Of a stretch of 64,000 nucleotides of DNA, positions 27,801-35,559 are shown piece by piece. This DNA is from an uncultured Eubacteriales bacterium. GTDB lineage: Bacteria; Bacillota; Clostridia; Oscillospirales; Acutalibacteraceae. Made by a program: the position numbers and the translations under genes. The stretch spans positions 18,660 to 82,659 of the forward strand of contig CAKSLH010000006.1 of assembly GCA_934466515.1 (NCBI GenBank), written 5' to 3'. Under the pieces are notes generated by a model. The model was not told where the DNA came from. It was given only the letters and a program-made list of their open reading frames with translations, and made no database searches. Position 1 is the stretch's first letter. Each line of letters starts with the position of its first letter.

Positions 27801-28400
27801 TATAAAGAGGTTAAGGAGCGTTATGATTTCATGAAGGCTCAAATTGATGATGTTGAGAAATCGCGCACCGAGCTCCATAAGCTTATAAATCAGCTTACCT
27901 CTCAGATGCAGGAGCTTTTCGTTGAGGGCTTCGGTAAAATAAATGAAAACTTTACTAAAACCTTTAAAGAGCTTTTCGGCGGAGGCGAGGCAAGCTTAAG
28001 GCTTACCGACCCCGACAACATTCTTGAAAGCGGAATTGATATTGAAGCAAGACTTCCCGGTAAAAATGTTCCGAGCCTTGACGGACTTTCGGGCGGAGAA
28101 AAGGCATTGGTTGCACTTTCGATTTATTTTGCAATTATGGAGGTCAACGCGCCGCCCTTCTGCTTCCTTGACGAGGTTGATACCGCGCTTGACGATATAA
28201 ATGTCGACAGATTTGCGGATTATATGAAAAGATCAGGCTTCCCGACACAGTTTATCTGCGTTACCCACCGTAGAGGAACTATGGAGGCCGCTGATATGCT
28301 TTACGGCGTAACCATGCAGGAAAAGGGCGTAACAAAGCTGTTAGAGCTTAATGTTGCCGAGCTTGAAAAGAAGCTGCTTTTAAATTCGCAGACAGCTTAA
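24819..28400 (+). CDS. smc: Chromosome segregation protein SMC
   Basis: The condensin ATPase that compacts and separates chromosomes. The N-terminal head carries GFKSFADKT and Walker A GPNGSGKSNI; long coiled coils (roughly residues 165-500 and 660-1010) flank a hinge around residue 510-640 with RGIRGPVSKII; the C-terminal head has the ABC signature LSGGEKALVAL and Walker B FCFLDEVDTALDD. The GTG at 24819 is preferred over the GTG at 24804, because it places GFKSF at the same distance from the start as in Bacillus SMC. The resulting 1193 residues are normal. The start region overlaps the upstream gene only if the earlier GTG is used. Confidence 0.95.
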   Translation: MLLSSIQIVGFKSFADKTVLKFGKGITAVVGPNGSGKSNISDAVRWVLGEQSTKSLRGQSMEDVIFGGTDKRRPHGYCEVTLNIDNSDRTLNFDNDSISVTRRYYRSHESEYLINNVSVRLKDVHELFMDTGLGRDGYSMIGQGKIDTIISSRSDERRDIFEEASGISKYRYRKTEAERKLTAAEDNLLRLKDIMDELESRVGPLKEQSEKAEKFLDFAERKKKLEIGLWLYTLNNSKDMLRAQESKIAAAELKYKEIENALSDFDKMAEENSEKFSRLTSQIETERTNIASFNEESAKLEGSISVLKNDILHNNETISRLENEKNELNNTDNAVKEEIELKKRLAAEKNEKVNSYNEELSKLEEELSGLLSDSENLSRQIEELVLKLNGLSNEESDSKVAMITSKNAAEEITERRKSLDGLIEQSKEELEEVKSDVAETEELLKKTEESISSYTNTLSGYELRLKNRTETVEELTANYNETVLDIDAKKRRIQILVELERNMEGFSHAVKSVMNLSKSGVLRGIRGPVSKIITVDKKYSVAIETALGNTLQNIIVDTDSDAKRAINSLKTSNSGRATFMPLSSMRPRELKESGFDSVYGFVGIASDLVNADKEFMPIIKYLLGATVITEDIDSAASLAKKYGYRVKVVSLDGQVINAGGSLTGGSLVKQAGLLSRAADIEKLNEQVKKLEEKEKTLKSDLESAKQEMNAVNADIVAVKADLTNANEDKIRTVSELKRLEGILNGLNDDLNGLETEKTSGEEKEKALLEKYNSAKAKIEEITSSKFEIQSKIDDMTGGRSTLTENREALSEKITAIKLKAISDDKDAKLLLKQAEDLENSIEDRAVRAENINSQIAAVEFKIKGLNEEIAATKDKIDDLFFKVNESNDLIEKLMLERNETEKSGVELRNNERERTGEREKISGELARLTERKDVMMREYDDVIKQLYDEYQLTKSEAESIGISVEKPSEVKKELNEVKSKIRSLGNVNVSAIEEYKEVKERYDFMKAQIDDVEKSRTELHKLINQLTSQMQELFVEGFGKINENFTKTFKELFGGGEASLRLTDPDNILESGIDIEARLPGKNVPSLDGLSGGEKALVALSIYFAIMEVNAPPFCFLDEVDTALDDINVDRFADYMKRSGFPTQFICVTHRRGTMEAADMLYGVTMQEKGVTKLLELNVAELEKKLLLNSQTA

Positions 28401-28423
28401 AACAAATTTTTTGAGGTATTAAA

Positions 28424-29344
28424 ATGGGATTTTTCAGCAAAATTAAGGAAGGTCTTTTAAAGACCAAAAATTCTATAAGCGGCGGAATTCAAAGCGTTAT
28501 AAACAGCTTTACAAAAATTGATGAGGATTTGTTTGAAGAGTTAGAAGAAATTCTTATATCTTCGGATATAGGTTTTGCGGCGTCCGAGGAAATCTGCGAC
28601 AGACTGAGAAAAAAAGTCAAGGAAACAGGAACTACCGACCCGGAAATGATTAAAGGTCTTTTACATGATATAATCGTAGAAATGTTAGGAGACGATGAGG
28701 GTCTTAACATTTTCACAAAGCCGTCAGTAATTCTTGTTATCGGTGTAAACGGAGTAGGGAAAACCACTTCAATAGGCAAGCTTGCCGCTCTATTAAAATC
28801 TCAGGGTAAAAAGGTGACCTTGGGTGCCGCCGATACATTCCGCGCCGCGGCTATCGACCAGCTCGGAATTTGGGCTGAAAGAGCAGGTGTAAATATGGTT
28901 AAAAGTGTTGAGGGAACAGACCCTGCTTCGGTTGTTTTCGATACGATAAATTCCGCAAAATCAAAGGGCAGCGATGTTATAATCTGCGACACCGCCGGCA
29001 GACTTCATAATAAGAAAAACCTTATGGACGAGCTTGCAAAGATAAACAGGGTTATAAAAAGAGAACTGCCTGACGCCGATTTTGAAACCCTGCTTGTTTT
29101 GGATGCCGCAACAGGACAAAATGCTGTTAATCAGGCAAAAGAATTCAAAGAGGTTACCGATATTACGGGAATAGTTCTTACTAAGCTTGACGGAACGGCT
29201 AAGGGCGGAATTATAATTCCCATAAAGGCGGAGCTTGGAATTCCGGTTAAATTTATAGGCGTAGGCGAAGGAATGGACGACTTACAGCCCTTTAATTCCG
29301 AAGAATTTACCGACGGAATTATATCGCTCGGAGAAGACGAATGA
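28424..29344 (+). CDS. ftsY: Signal recognition particle receptor FtsY
   Basis: The membrane-side GTPase partner of the signal recognition particle. The NG domain is complete: helical N domain, G1 loop GVNGVGKTTSIGKLA, ADTFRAAAIDQL, DTAGRLHNKKNLM, and TKLDGTAKGG. At 306 residues it lacks the long acidic N-terminal extension of enterobacterial FtsY, as usual in Firmicutes. It lies just behind smc, the common smc-ftsY order, and its last 4 bases overlap rdgB. Confidence 0.97.
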   Translation: MGFFSKIKEGLLKTKNSISGGIQSVINSFTKIDEDLFEELEEILISSDIGFAASEEICDRLRKKVKETGTTDPEMIKGLLHDIIVEMLGDDEGLNIFTKPSVILVIGVNGVGKTTSIGKLAALLKSQGKKVTLGAADTFRAAAIDQLGIWAERAGVNMVKSVEGTDPASVVFDTINSAKSKGSDVIICDTAGRLHNKKNLMDELAKINRVIKRELPDADFETLLVLDAATGQNAVNQAKEFKEVTDITGIVLTKLDGTAKGGIIIPIKAELGIPVKFIGVGEGMDDLQPFNSEEFTDGIISLGEDE

Positions 29345-29943
29345 AGATTTTTATTGCAACCAAAAACGAAAAAAAACTAAGAGAAATAAAAAGAATTCTT
29401 GATCCCTTAGGCTTTGAAACAATTTCCGAAAAGGATTTAAAAAATCCGCTTGAAGAGGTTGAGGAGACAGGAAAAACCTTCGAAGAAAATGCTTTGCTTA
29501 AAGCAAAATCGGGTCTTAAGGCTACGGGGCTTACCACAGTTGCGGACGATTCGGGACTTTGCGTCGATTATCTCGGCGGAAAGCCCGGGATTTATTCCGC
29601 AAGGTATTCAGGCGTTCACGGAGACGATAAGGCTAACATCGAAAAGCTTTTAAAAGAGCTTGAAAATGTAAAAAAAGAAGACAGAACCGCACATTTTTCC
29701 TGTGCCGTAGTTTGCCTTTTTCCTGACGGAAGAAAAATTTCCGTTACGGGAACGAGCGAGGGGTATATTGATTTTTCACCTCACGGAAACGGCGGCTTCG
29801 GTTATGACCCGATTTTTATAAGCGAAAAGGGCTGCTTTGCGGAGCTTTCCGATGAGCAGAAGGATTCTGTCAGCCACAGAGGCAGAGCTTTAAGAAAATT
29901 TGAAGAAAAAATAAAAGAAATGATAAACGGAGAAAAGATATAA
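29341..29943 (+). CDS. rdgB: dITP/XTP pyrophosphatase (RdgB/HAM1 family)
   Basis: It hydrolyses non-canonical purine nucleotides (dITP, XTP) and so keeps them out of DNA. Signatures are FIATKNEKKLREIKRIL at the N-terminus, VADDSGLCVDYLGGKPGIYSARY, GGFGYDPIFI, and SHRGRALRKF near the C-terminus. It has 200 residues and overlaps the ftsY stop (ATGA). Confidence 0.95.
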   Translation: MKIFIATKNEKKLREIKRILDPLGFETISEKDLKNPLEEVEETGKTFEENALLKAKSGLKATGLTTVADDSGLCVDYLGGKPGIYSARYSGVHGDDKANIEKLLKELENVKKEDRTAHFSCAVVCLFPDGRKISVTGTSEGYIDFSPHGNGGFGYDPIFISEKGCFAELSDEQKDSVSHRGRALRKFEEKIKEMINGEKI

Positions 29944-30237
29944 ATGTTAAACAGCAGACAGCGCGCTCAGTTAAGGTCAATGGCAAATTCCTATGAAACA
30001 ATTTTTCAGATAGGAAAGGGCGGAATAAACGACGCGCTTATAAAACAGATTGACGAGGCTCTTGAAAAAAGAGAGCTTATTAAAATAAGAACGCTTGAAA
30101 CCTCGCCTGAAACCTCTCGCGAAGCCGCTGATAACGTTGCGGAGGCAGTAGGAGCGGATGTTGTTCAGGTTATAGGTTCAAGATTTGTTCTGTACAGAGA
30201 AAGCAAGGATAATAAACAGATAAGGTTAAGAAAATGA
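29944..30237 (+). CDS. yhbY: YhbY-family RNA-binding (CRM domain) protein
   Basis: A 97-residue single CRM domain protein: LNSRQRAQLRSMA, the GKGGINDALIKQIDEALEKRELIKI core with its GxxG loop, and VVQVIGSRFVLYR. Homologues associate with the 50S precursor. The gene abuts rdgB and overlaps nadD by 4 bases; yhbY-nadD-yqeK-rsfS is a conserved cluster. Confidence 0.92.
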   Translation: MLNSRQRAQLRSMANSYETIFQIGKGGINDALIKQIDEALEKRELIKIRTLETSPETSREAADNVAEAVGADVVQVIGSRFVLYRESKDNKQIRLRK

Positions 30238-30830
30238 GCATAAAAGCCGCAATTTTCGGGGGAACCTTCAATCCTTTTCATATTGGACATTATGAAATGC
30301 TGAAAGCTCTTTGCAATGATACTTTTTTTGATATTGTCTATGTTATGCCCGATAAAATTCCTCCTCATAAAATCTGCGATTTTTTAGCAAGCGATGAGGA
30401 CAGGATAAATATGTGCAGGCTTGCTTGCGAGGATTTTGCTAAGTCTCATTTACTTCTTACCGAATTTGAAAGGAAAGAAAAAAGCTATACCTCGGACACG
30501 GTTGAAATTTTAAAATCCGAATTTCCTAACACGGAATTTTATATAACCGTAGGCTCGGATATGCTCGAAACACTTGACACTTGGCACGATTATAAAAAGC
30601 TCTTTTCAAATGCTTCCTTTGTCGCCTTCAGGCGGGGAAACGATTATGAAAGGTTTAATAAAAATGTCTTGAAAATGAGGGCAAAAGGTGCGATAATTAA
30701 GGTTATGAACGAGGAAATTACTGAAATTTCATCTTCTCAGCTCAGAAACAGTCTTTCGCCCGAATTTATTCCCGAAAAGATTTATGATTATATAAAAAAG
30801 AAAGGGATTTATAATGAAGCCTCAAAATGA
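30234..30830 (+). CDS. nadD: Nicotinate-nucleotide adenylyltransferase
   Basis: It makes deamido-NAD from nicotinate mononucleotide and ATP. The nucleotidyltransferase motif GGTFNPFHIGH is at the N-terminus and ISSSQLRNSL, the variant of the ISSTxIR motif, near the C-terminus. The 198-residue length is normal. Its last 17 bases overlap yqeK. Confidence 0.96.
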   Translation: MSIKAAIFGGTFNPFHIGHYEMLKALCNDTFFDIVYVMPDKIPPHKICDFLASDEDRINMCRLACEDFAKSHLLLTEFERKEKSYTSDTVEILKSEFPNTEFYITVGSDMLETLDTWHDYKKLFSNASFVAFRRGNDYERFNKNVLKMRAKGAIIKVMNEEITEISSSQLRNSLSPEFIPEKIYDYIKKKGIYNEASK

Positions 30831-31392
30831 ATACTTGGAATATAAAGCTCTTTTAAAGCAAAGGCTTACGGATAAAAGATATTATCACTCATTATGCGTT
30901 GCCGACGAGGCGTTAAGACTTGCTATTAAATACGGTGCAGACACTGAAACCGCATATCTTGCAGGTCTTCTTCATGATATCACAAAAAATGCTCCTAAGG
31001 CTGAGCATTTTGAAATATTTGAGCAGTATAAAATTTCGCTTTCCGAAATCGAAAAAAATGCGGAAAAGCTGTGGCATGCGATTTCGGGAGCGGCTTATGT
31101 TAAATACAAGCTTGAAATATCAAACAGCGAAATTATTGACGCAATAAGATATCATACCACAGCAAAGGCTAATATGTCCCTGCTTGCAAAAATTCTTTAT
31201 CTTGCTGATTTTACTTCTAAAGACCGAGACTATGATGATGTAGATGTATTAAGAAAGCTTGTTGACGTTTCGTTGGACTCTGCATTCGAATATGCTTTGG
31301 CTTATTCGGTGTGCGACCTTGTAAACCAAAAAAAAGCGGTTCATCCCGATACTGTCGAAGCTTATAACGAGACTGTTATGAAAGGAAAATGA
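30814..31392 (+). CDS. yqeK: YqeK-family HD-domain nucleotidase (Ap4A hydrolase)
   Basis: A 192-residue HD-domain phosphohydrolase with metal ligands in YHSLCVADEAL, AGLLHDITKN and RYHTTAKANMSLLAKILYLADF. The YqeK family hydrolyses diadenosine tetraphosphate symmetrically to ADP. It is nested in the nadD-yqeK-rsfS cluster, overlapping both neighbours' ends. Confidence 0.93.
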   Translation: MKPQNEYLEYKALLKQRLTDKRYYHSLCVADEALRLAIKYGADTETAYLAGLLHDITKNAPKAEHFEIFEQYKISLSEIEKNAEKLWHAISGAAYVKYKLEISNSEIIDAIRYHTTAKANMSLLAKILYLADFTSKDRDYDDVDVLRKLVDVSLDSAFEYALAYSVCDLVNQKKAVHPDTVEAYNETVMKGK

Positions 31393-31394
31393 TT

Positions 31395-31760
31395 ATGGAG
31401 TCAAAAAATATTGCCGTTTTTGCGGCTAACGCTTTAAATTCCAAAAAAGCCGTACAGCTTAAGGTATTAAAGATAGAGGAGCTGACGGTGCTTGCGGAAT
31501 ATTTTGTAATAGCTACCGCTACTTCTTCAACGCATGTCAGAGCGCTTGCCGATGAAGTTGAAGAGGTATTAGAAAAAAACGGAGTCAGACCTCACCATAT
31601 TGAGGGAAAAACCACCGGCTGGATAGTGCTTGATTATTCAGGCGTTATTGTTCATATATTCACTCCCGACCAACGAGAGTTTTATTCGCTTGACAGAATC
31701 TGGAGCGACGCGGAAGAATTAAATCTTGATACGATTTTAACCGAGGCTACAGGCGACTGA
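31395..31760 (+). CDS. rsfS: Ribosomal silencing factor RsfS
   Basis: RsfS binds L14 and stops subunit joining when nutrients are scarce. The conserved LTVLAEYFVIATATSSTHVRALADEVEE, GWIVLDYSGVIVHIFTPDQREFYSLDRIWSDAE are visible. Two in-frame ATGs lie two codons apart; the second (31395) is chosen because the AAAGGA ribosome binding site is then 8 bases away rather than 2. It gives 121 residues. Confidence 0.95.
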   Translation: MESKNIAVFAANALNSKKAVQLKVLKIEELTVLAEYFVIATATSSTHVRALADEVEEVLEKNGVRPHHIEGKTTGWIVLDYSGVIVHIFTPDQREFYSLDRIWSDAEELNLDTILTEATGD

Positions 31761-31779
31761 GTGAAAGGAAAGGCTGAAA

Positions 31780-34188
31780 ATGAAATACGATTATTCAAAA
31801 ATTGAAAAAAAGTGGCAGGATATTTGGGATGAAAAACAGACCTTTGCCGCAAAGGACGATTATACTCTTCCTAAATTTTACGGACTCGTTGAGTTCCCTT
31901 ATCCGTCGGGTCAGGGACTTCATGTCGGACATCCGCGTTCTTATACCGCGCTTGATATAGTTTCCCGCAAAAAAAGGCTTGAGGGATATAATGTTCTTTA
32001 TCCTATGGGCTGGGACGCATTCGGACTTCCAACTGAAAATTTCGCTATTAAAAATCATATTCATCCGTCTATTGTAACGGAGAAAAACATCGCTAACTTC
32101 AAGCATCAGCTTAAATCCTTGGGATTTTCCTTTGATTGGAGCAGAGAAATAAATACTACTGACCCTGAATATTATAAATGGACTCAGTGGATATTTTTGC
32201 AGCTTTATAAAAAAGGTCTTGCCTATAAAAAGAAAATGTCCGTTAACTGGTGCACATCGTGTAAATGCGTGCTTGCAAACGAAGAGGTTGTAAACGGTGT
32301 CTGCGAGCGCTGCGGAAGCGAGGTCGTACATAAGGAAAAAAGCCAATGGATGCTTAAAATTACCGATTATGCCGAGAAGCTTTTGGACGGACTTGACGAT
32401 GTCGATTTCATCGAGAGAGTTAAGACTCAGCAGAGAAACTGGATAGGTAAATCTTACGGAACTCAGGTAACCTTTAATACCACAAACGGCGACAGCTTTG
32501 ATATTTTCACAACCCGTGCCGATACATTGTTCGGAGTTACTTATATGGTTATGTCGCCCGAGCATCCGCTTATCGAAAAATGGAGCGGACAGATTGAAAA
32601 CCTTGAAGAGGTTGAAGCTTATAAGGCTGAGGCGGCCAAAAAATCCGACTTTGAGCGCACCGAGCTTGCAAAAGACAAAACCGGAGTAATGATTAAGGGA
32701 ATTAAAGCTGTTAATCCTGTTAATAATAAAGAAATTCCGATTTTTGTTTCGGATTATGTCCTTATTTCTTACGGTACCGGCGCTATTATGGCAGTTCCGG
32801 GACATGATGAGCGAGATTTTGAATTTGCTAAAAAATTCGGACTTCCGATTATCGAGGTTGTTTCCGGCGGAAAGGATATCACTAAGGAAGCATATACCGA
32901 CTGCGCAAAGGGAACAATGGTTAATTCCGATTTCCTTAACGGACTAACTGTTGACGAGGCTAAAACTAAAATTCAGCAGTGGCTTTCAGATCGCAAGATA
33001 GGCGAGAAGAAAACAAATTATAAGCTTCGCGACTGGGTATTTTCCCGTCAGAGGTATTGGGGCGAGCCTATTCCGATGGTATATTGCGAGAAATGCGGTT
33101 ATGTCCCGATTGATGAAAGCGAGCTTCCGCTGACGCTTCCTAATGTCGAGTCCTTTGAGCCTACGGATAACGGTGAATCTCCGCTTAGCACCATGACAGA
33201 TTGGGTTAACACTACCTGTCCTCACTGTGGAGGAAAAGCGAAGAGAGAAACCGACACAATGCCTCAGTGGGCAGGCTCATCATGGTATTTCTTAAGATAT
33301 TGCGACCCTCATAACGATAAGGAGCTTGCTTCTAAAGAGGCGCTTGAATATTGGATGCCCGTCGATTGGTACAACGGCGGAATGGAGCATACAACGCTTC
33401 ACTTGCTTTACAGCAGATTCTGGCATAGATTTCTTTATGATATAGGTGTTGTACCTAATCCCGAGCCTTATAAAAAGCGTACAAGCCACGGAATGATTTT
33501 GGGCGAAAACGGGGAAAAGATGTCAAAGTCGAGAGGCAATGTTATAAATCCCGATGATATAGTCAGAGATTACGGTGCTGATACCATGCGCGTCTATGAA
33601 ATGTTCATCGGCGACTTTGAAAAGGCGGCGCCTTGGAGTCAGGCGTCTATAAAAGGAAGCAAAAGATTTCTCGATAAGGTTTTCGCTTTGACAGATATGC
33701 TTTGTGACGGCGATAAGTATTCAGAAAAGCTTGAAGTAAGCTTTAATAAAACGGTTAAAAAGGTTTCGGAGGATATCGAAAATCTTAAGATGAATACCGC
33801 TATAGCGGCTCTTATGTCCCTACTCAATGAGATTTATGAGGTTAAATCAATAAACAAGGCTGAAATGAAGACATTTATTACTCTTCTTAATCCTTTTGCT
33901 CCTCATATCACCGAAGAAATGTGGGAAATCTGCGGCTTTAAAGGAATGCTCAATCAAACCTCTTGGCCGACCTATGATGAGGCAAAATGCGTTGACTCAA
34001 CTGTTGAAATTGCGGTTCAGGTAAACGGAAAGATTAAGGCGAGAATTCAGGTTCCTGCCGAGGTTTCTAATGATGACGCAATCAGTCAGGCGAAGGCTGT
34101 TGATGCGGTTTCAAAGGAAATAGAGGGAAAGACAATTATCAAAGAGCTTTATGTCAAAAAGCGCCTTGTAAATATTGTTGTTAAATAA
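31780..34188 (+). CDS. leuS: Leucyl-tRNA synthetase
   Basis: A class I aminoacyl-tRNA synthetase of 802 residues. The HIGH-type motif is in PYPSGQGLHVGHPRSYTA, the KMSKS loop in GEKMSKSRGNVINP, a zinc-binding segment in WCTSCKCVLANEEVVNGVCERCG, and the CP1 editing domain lies between with TTRADTLFG and GTGAIMAVPGHDERD. The last gene of the cluster, it is followed by a strong terminator. Confidence 0.98.
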   Translation: MKYDYSKIEKKWQDIWDEKQTFAAKDDYTLPKFYGLVEFPYPSGQGLHVGHPRSYTALDIVSRKKRLEGYNVLYPMGWDAFGLPTENFAIKNHIHPSIVTEKNIANFKHQLKSLGFSFDWSREINTTDPEYYKWTQWIFLQLYKKGLAYKKKMSVNWCTSCKCVLANEEVVNGVCERCGSEVVHKEKSQWMLKITDYAEKLLDGLDDVDFIERVKTQQRNWIGKSYGTQVTFNTTNGDSFDIFTTRADTLFGVTYMVMSPEHPLIEKWSGQIENLEEVEAYKAEAAKKSDFERTELAKDKTGVMIKGIKAVNPVNNKEIPIFVSDYVLISYGTGAIMAVPGHDERDFEFAKKFGLPIIEVVSGGKDITKEAYTDCAKGTMVNSDFLNGLTVDEAKTKIQQWLSDRKIGEKKTNYKLRDWVFSRQRYWGEPIPMVYCEKCGYVPIDESELPLTLPNVESFEPTDNGESPLSTMTDWVNTTCPHCGGKAKRETDTMPQWAGSSWYFLRYCDPHNDKELASKEALEYWMPVDWYNGGMEHTTLHLLYSRFWHRFLYDIGVVPNPEPYKKRTSHGMILGENGEKMSKSRGNVINPDDIVRDYGADTMRVYEMFIGDFEKAAPWSQASIKGSKRFLDKVFALTDMLCDGDKYSEKLEVSFNKTVKKVSEDIENLKMNTAIAALMSLLNEIYEVKSINKAEMKTFITLLNPFAPHITEEMWEICGFKGMLNQTSWPTYDEAKCVDSTVEIAVQVNGKIKARIQVPAEVSNDDAISQAKAVDAVSKEIEGKTIIKELYVKKRLVNIVVK

Positions 34189-34198
34189 TTTAGGTTTT

Positions 34199-34235
34199 AA
34201 AAAACGGACTGTTTTTTTACAGTCCGTTTTTTTTA
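34199..34235. terminator. Bidirectional terminator between leuS and the oxidoreductase gene
   Basis: AAAACGGACTGT (34201-34212) pairs perfectly with ACAGTCCGTTTT (34219-34230). T-runs follow on both strands, so it can end leuS and the convergent minus-strand gene. Confidence 0.88.
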
Positions 34236-34244
34236 TTGCCTTTT

Positions 34245-35210
34245 TTAGTTGAATAAATTAAAATCAAAAGCCGCCTGACTTACCGAATAAAATTCCTTAC
34301 CGCCATTTAAATATTCTTTCATTTTTAAAAGACAGGTTGCAATAGCGATTTCCTCGTCCGAAAGACGTGAATAGGGAAAAGGGTTGGTGTAAAGCACTTC
34401 GCCGTTTCCCGTTATGTTAAAAAGGCACATACCGTCAAGGCTTTCCTCGCTGCCGTATGCGTTGCGGCAGATTTCAAAGCGATGCGGAACACCGTCTTTT
34501 AAATAAGTGCAGGTGTTGTTTACTATTTCGCCGTTTGTACCCTTTATTGAGATTTTCGACGGGCGAATATCTGAAAAATACTGTTCAAAAGAAAAATCGT
34601 ATACGGCGGTTTTATTTTTAAACTTAAATACCTTAATTTTTTCTTCGGCTTGTATTATCTCAGGGAATTTTAAATATCCTGCGCGGCTGTTGTAACGTGT
34701 AACAGGGTCGGAAAGCGAAATTGAGGTAATTTCCGGCTTTTCAAAGCCTGTTTCAAGAAAAATTCTGATAAGGCTGGCCGCATGGTAATCATGGCAGCAG
34801 GAAAGCTGAACCTGATGAACCTCTCCTAAAATTCCGCTTTTGATTATCTTTTTATAAGCTTGATTTCTCGGCATAAAATGGAATTGCTCCGCCACCTGAA
34901 TTCTTCCTGATAAAGTGCTGTCTGTAACAGGTGTTTCTGAAAGCACGGGTATATTTTTTGCGGCAAGCGTTTTAATTGTTTCAGATATATTATCCTTATT
35001 TACGCAGGATACGATAAAATCAAAATCGGTTTTTAAAAGCTCTTCGAGTGATTGGCAAATTTTAACATTATACTTATCATTAAATTCCTTTTGCTTTTCT
35101 GTGTTGCGGATATATACTCCGCAACACAGAAATTCACTCGGTAAAAGCGAGGCAATTCTCAGGTAAAATTCACTTCGCCAGCCGGCGCCTATTATTCCGT
35201 ATTTAATCAT
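34245..35210 (-). CDS. Gfo/Idh/MocA-family oxidoreductase
   Basis: An NAD(P)-dependent sugar or polyol dehydrogenase-like protein of 321 residues. The N-terminal Rossmann fold has KYGIIGAGWRSEFYLRIA and the family motif near VLSETPVTDS (in place of the classical EKP), so the usual catalytic lysine of EKP is not apparent and the active site may differ. The substrate cannot be deduced. It lies next to the carbohydrate locus on the opposite strand, which suggests a sugar-related role. Confidence 0.8.
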   Translation of the reverse strand: MIKYGIIGAGWRSEFYLRIASLLPSEFLCCGVYIRNTEKQKEFNDKYNVKICQSLEELLKTDFDFIVSCVNKDNISETIKTLAAKNIPVLSETPVTDSTLSGRIQVAEQFHFMPRNQAYKKIIKSGILGEVHQVQLSCCHDYHAASLIRIFLETGFEKPEITSISLSDPVTRYNSRAGYLKFPEIIQAEEKIKVFKFKNKTAVYDFSFEQYFSDIRPSKISIKGTNGEIVNNTCTYLKDGVPHRFEICRNAYGSEESLDGMCLFNITGNGEVLYTNPFPYSRLSDEEIAIATCLLKMKEYLNGGKEFYSVSQAAFDFNLFN

Positions 35211-35222
35211 AAAAAGGCCTCA

Positions 35223-35441
35223 TTACTTATATTTTTTTGCAAACTGTTCTCTGTATTTTGCGATGTCCTCAGTAGAGTTTCGCTTTTCAAAATTATTATC
35301 TATAAATTTTTTTGCGCTGTGCATGGTACTGTAGTTGAAATTAGTTCCCCGATTTTTATGCAGTGCTTCAAAACAGCAAAGCTGACGGTTAAGCAAGAGC
35401 GCAAGTTTGCCGTATGTTTCAAATTTTAAAAGAGCAGAAGC
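35223..35441 (-). pseudogene. Possible remnant of a protein-coding gene
   Basis: On the minus strand a frame stays open for about 72 codons and ends ...NNFEKRNSTEDIAKYREQ and then FAKKYK before TAA. No ATG with a ribosome binding site opens it; the best candidate is a TTG at 35396 (57 codons). The protein-like composition suggests either a decayed C-terminus of a larger gene or a small unrecognised protein. The rest of the gap between 35210 and 35530 shows nothing I recognise. Confidence 0.35.
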
Positions 35442-35530
35442 TTATTTCGGAAAGCATTAGCTTAAACTTCGAAAATCTGTCCGCGCTGACATTTAGAATT
35501 TAGGGCTTTTTGATATAATAAATAAATATT

Positions 35531-35559
35531 AGTGTGACAGGTCTCTAACCTGTCACACT
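35531..35559. repeat. 12-bp perfect palindrome overlapping the regulator stop codon
   Basis: AGTGTGACAGGT and ACCTGTCACACT form a 12-bp perfect stem around a 5-base loop that contains the stop codon of the minus-strand regulator. It may act as its terminator, although the following T-run is weak. The arm TAGTGTGACAGG is identical to the end of the inverted-repeat element at 50044-50320. Confidence 0.8.

Noticed and set aside
31795..32805. 336-codon frame on the minus strand inside leuS
   Set aside because: It is the shadow of the clearly identified leucyl-tRNA synthetase gene and has no recognisable domain.
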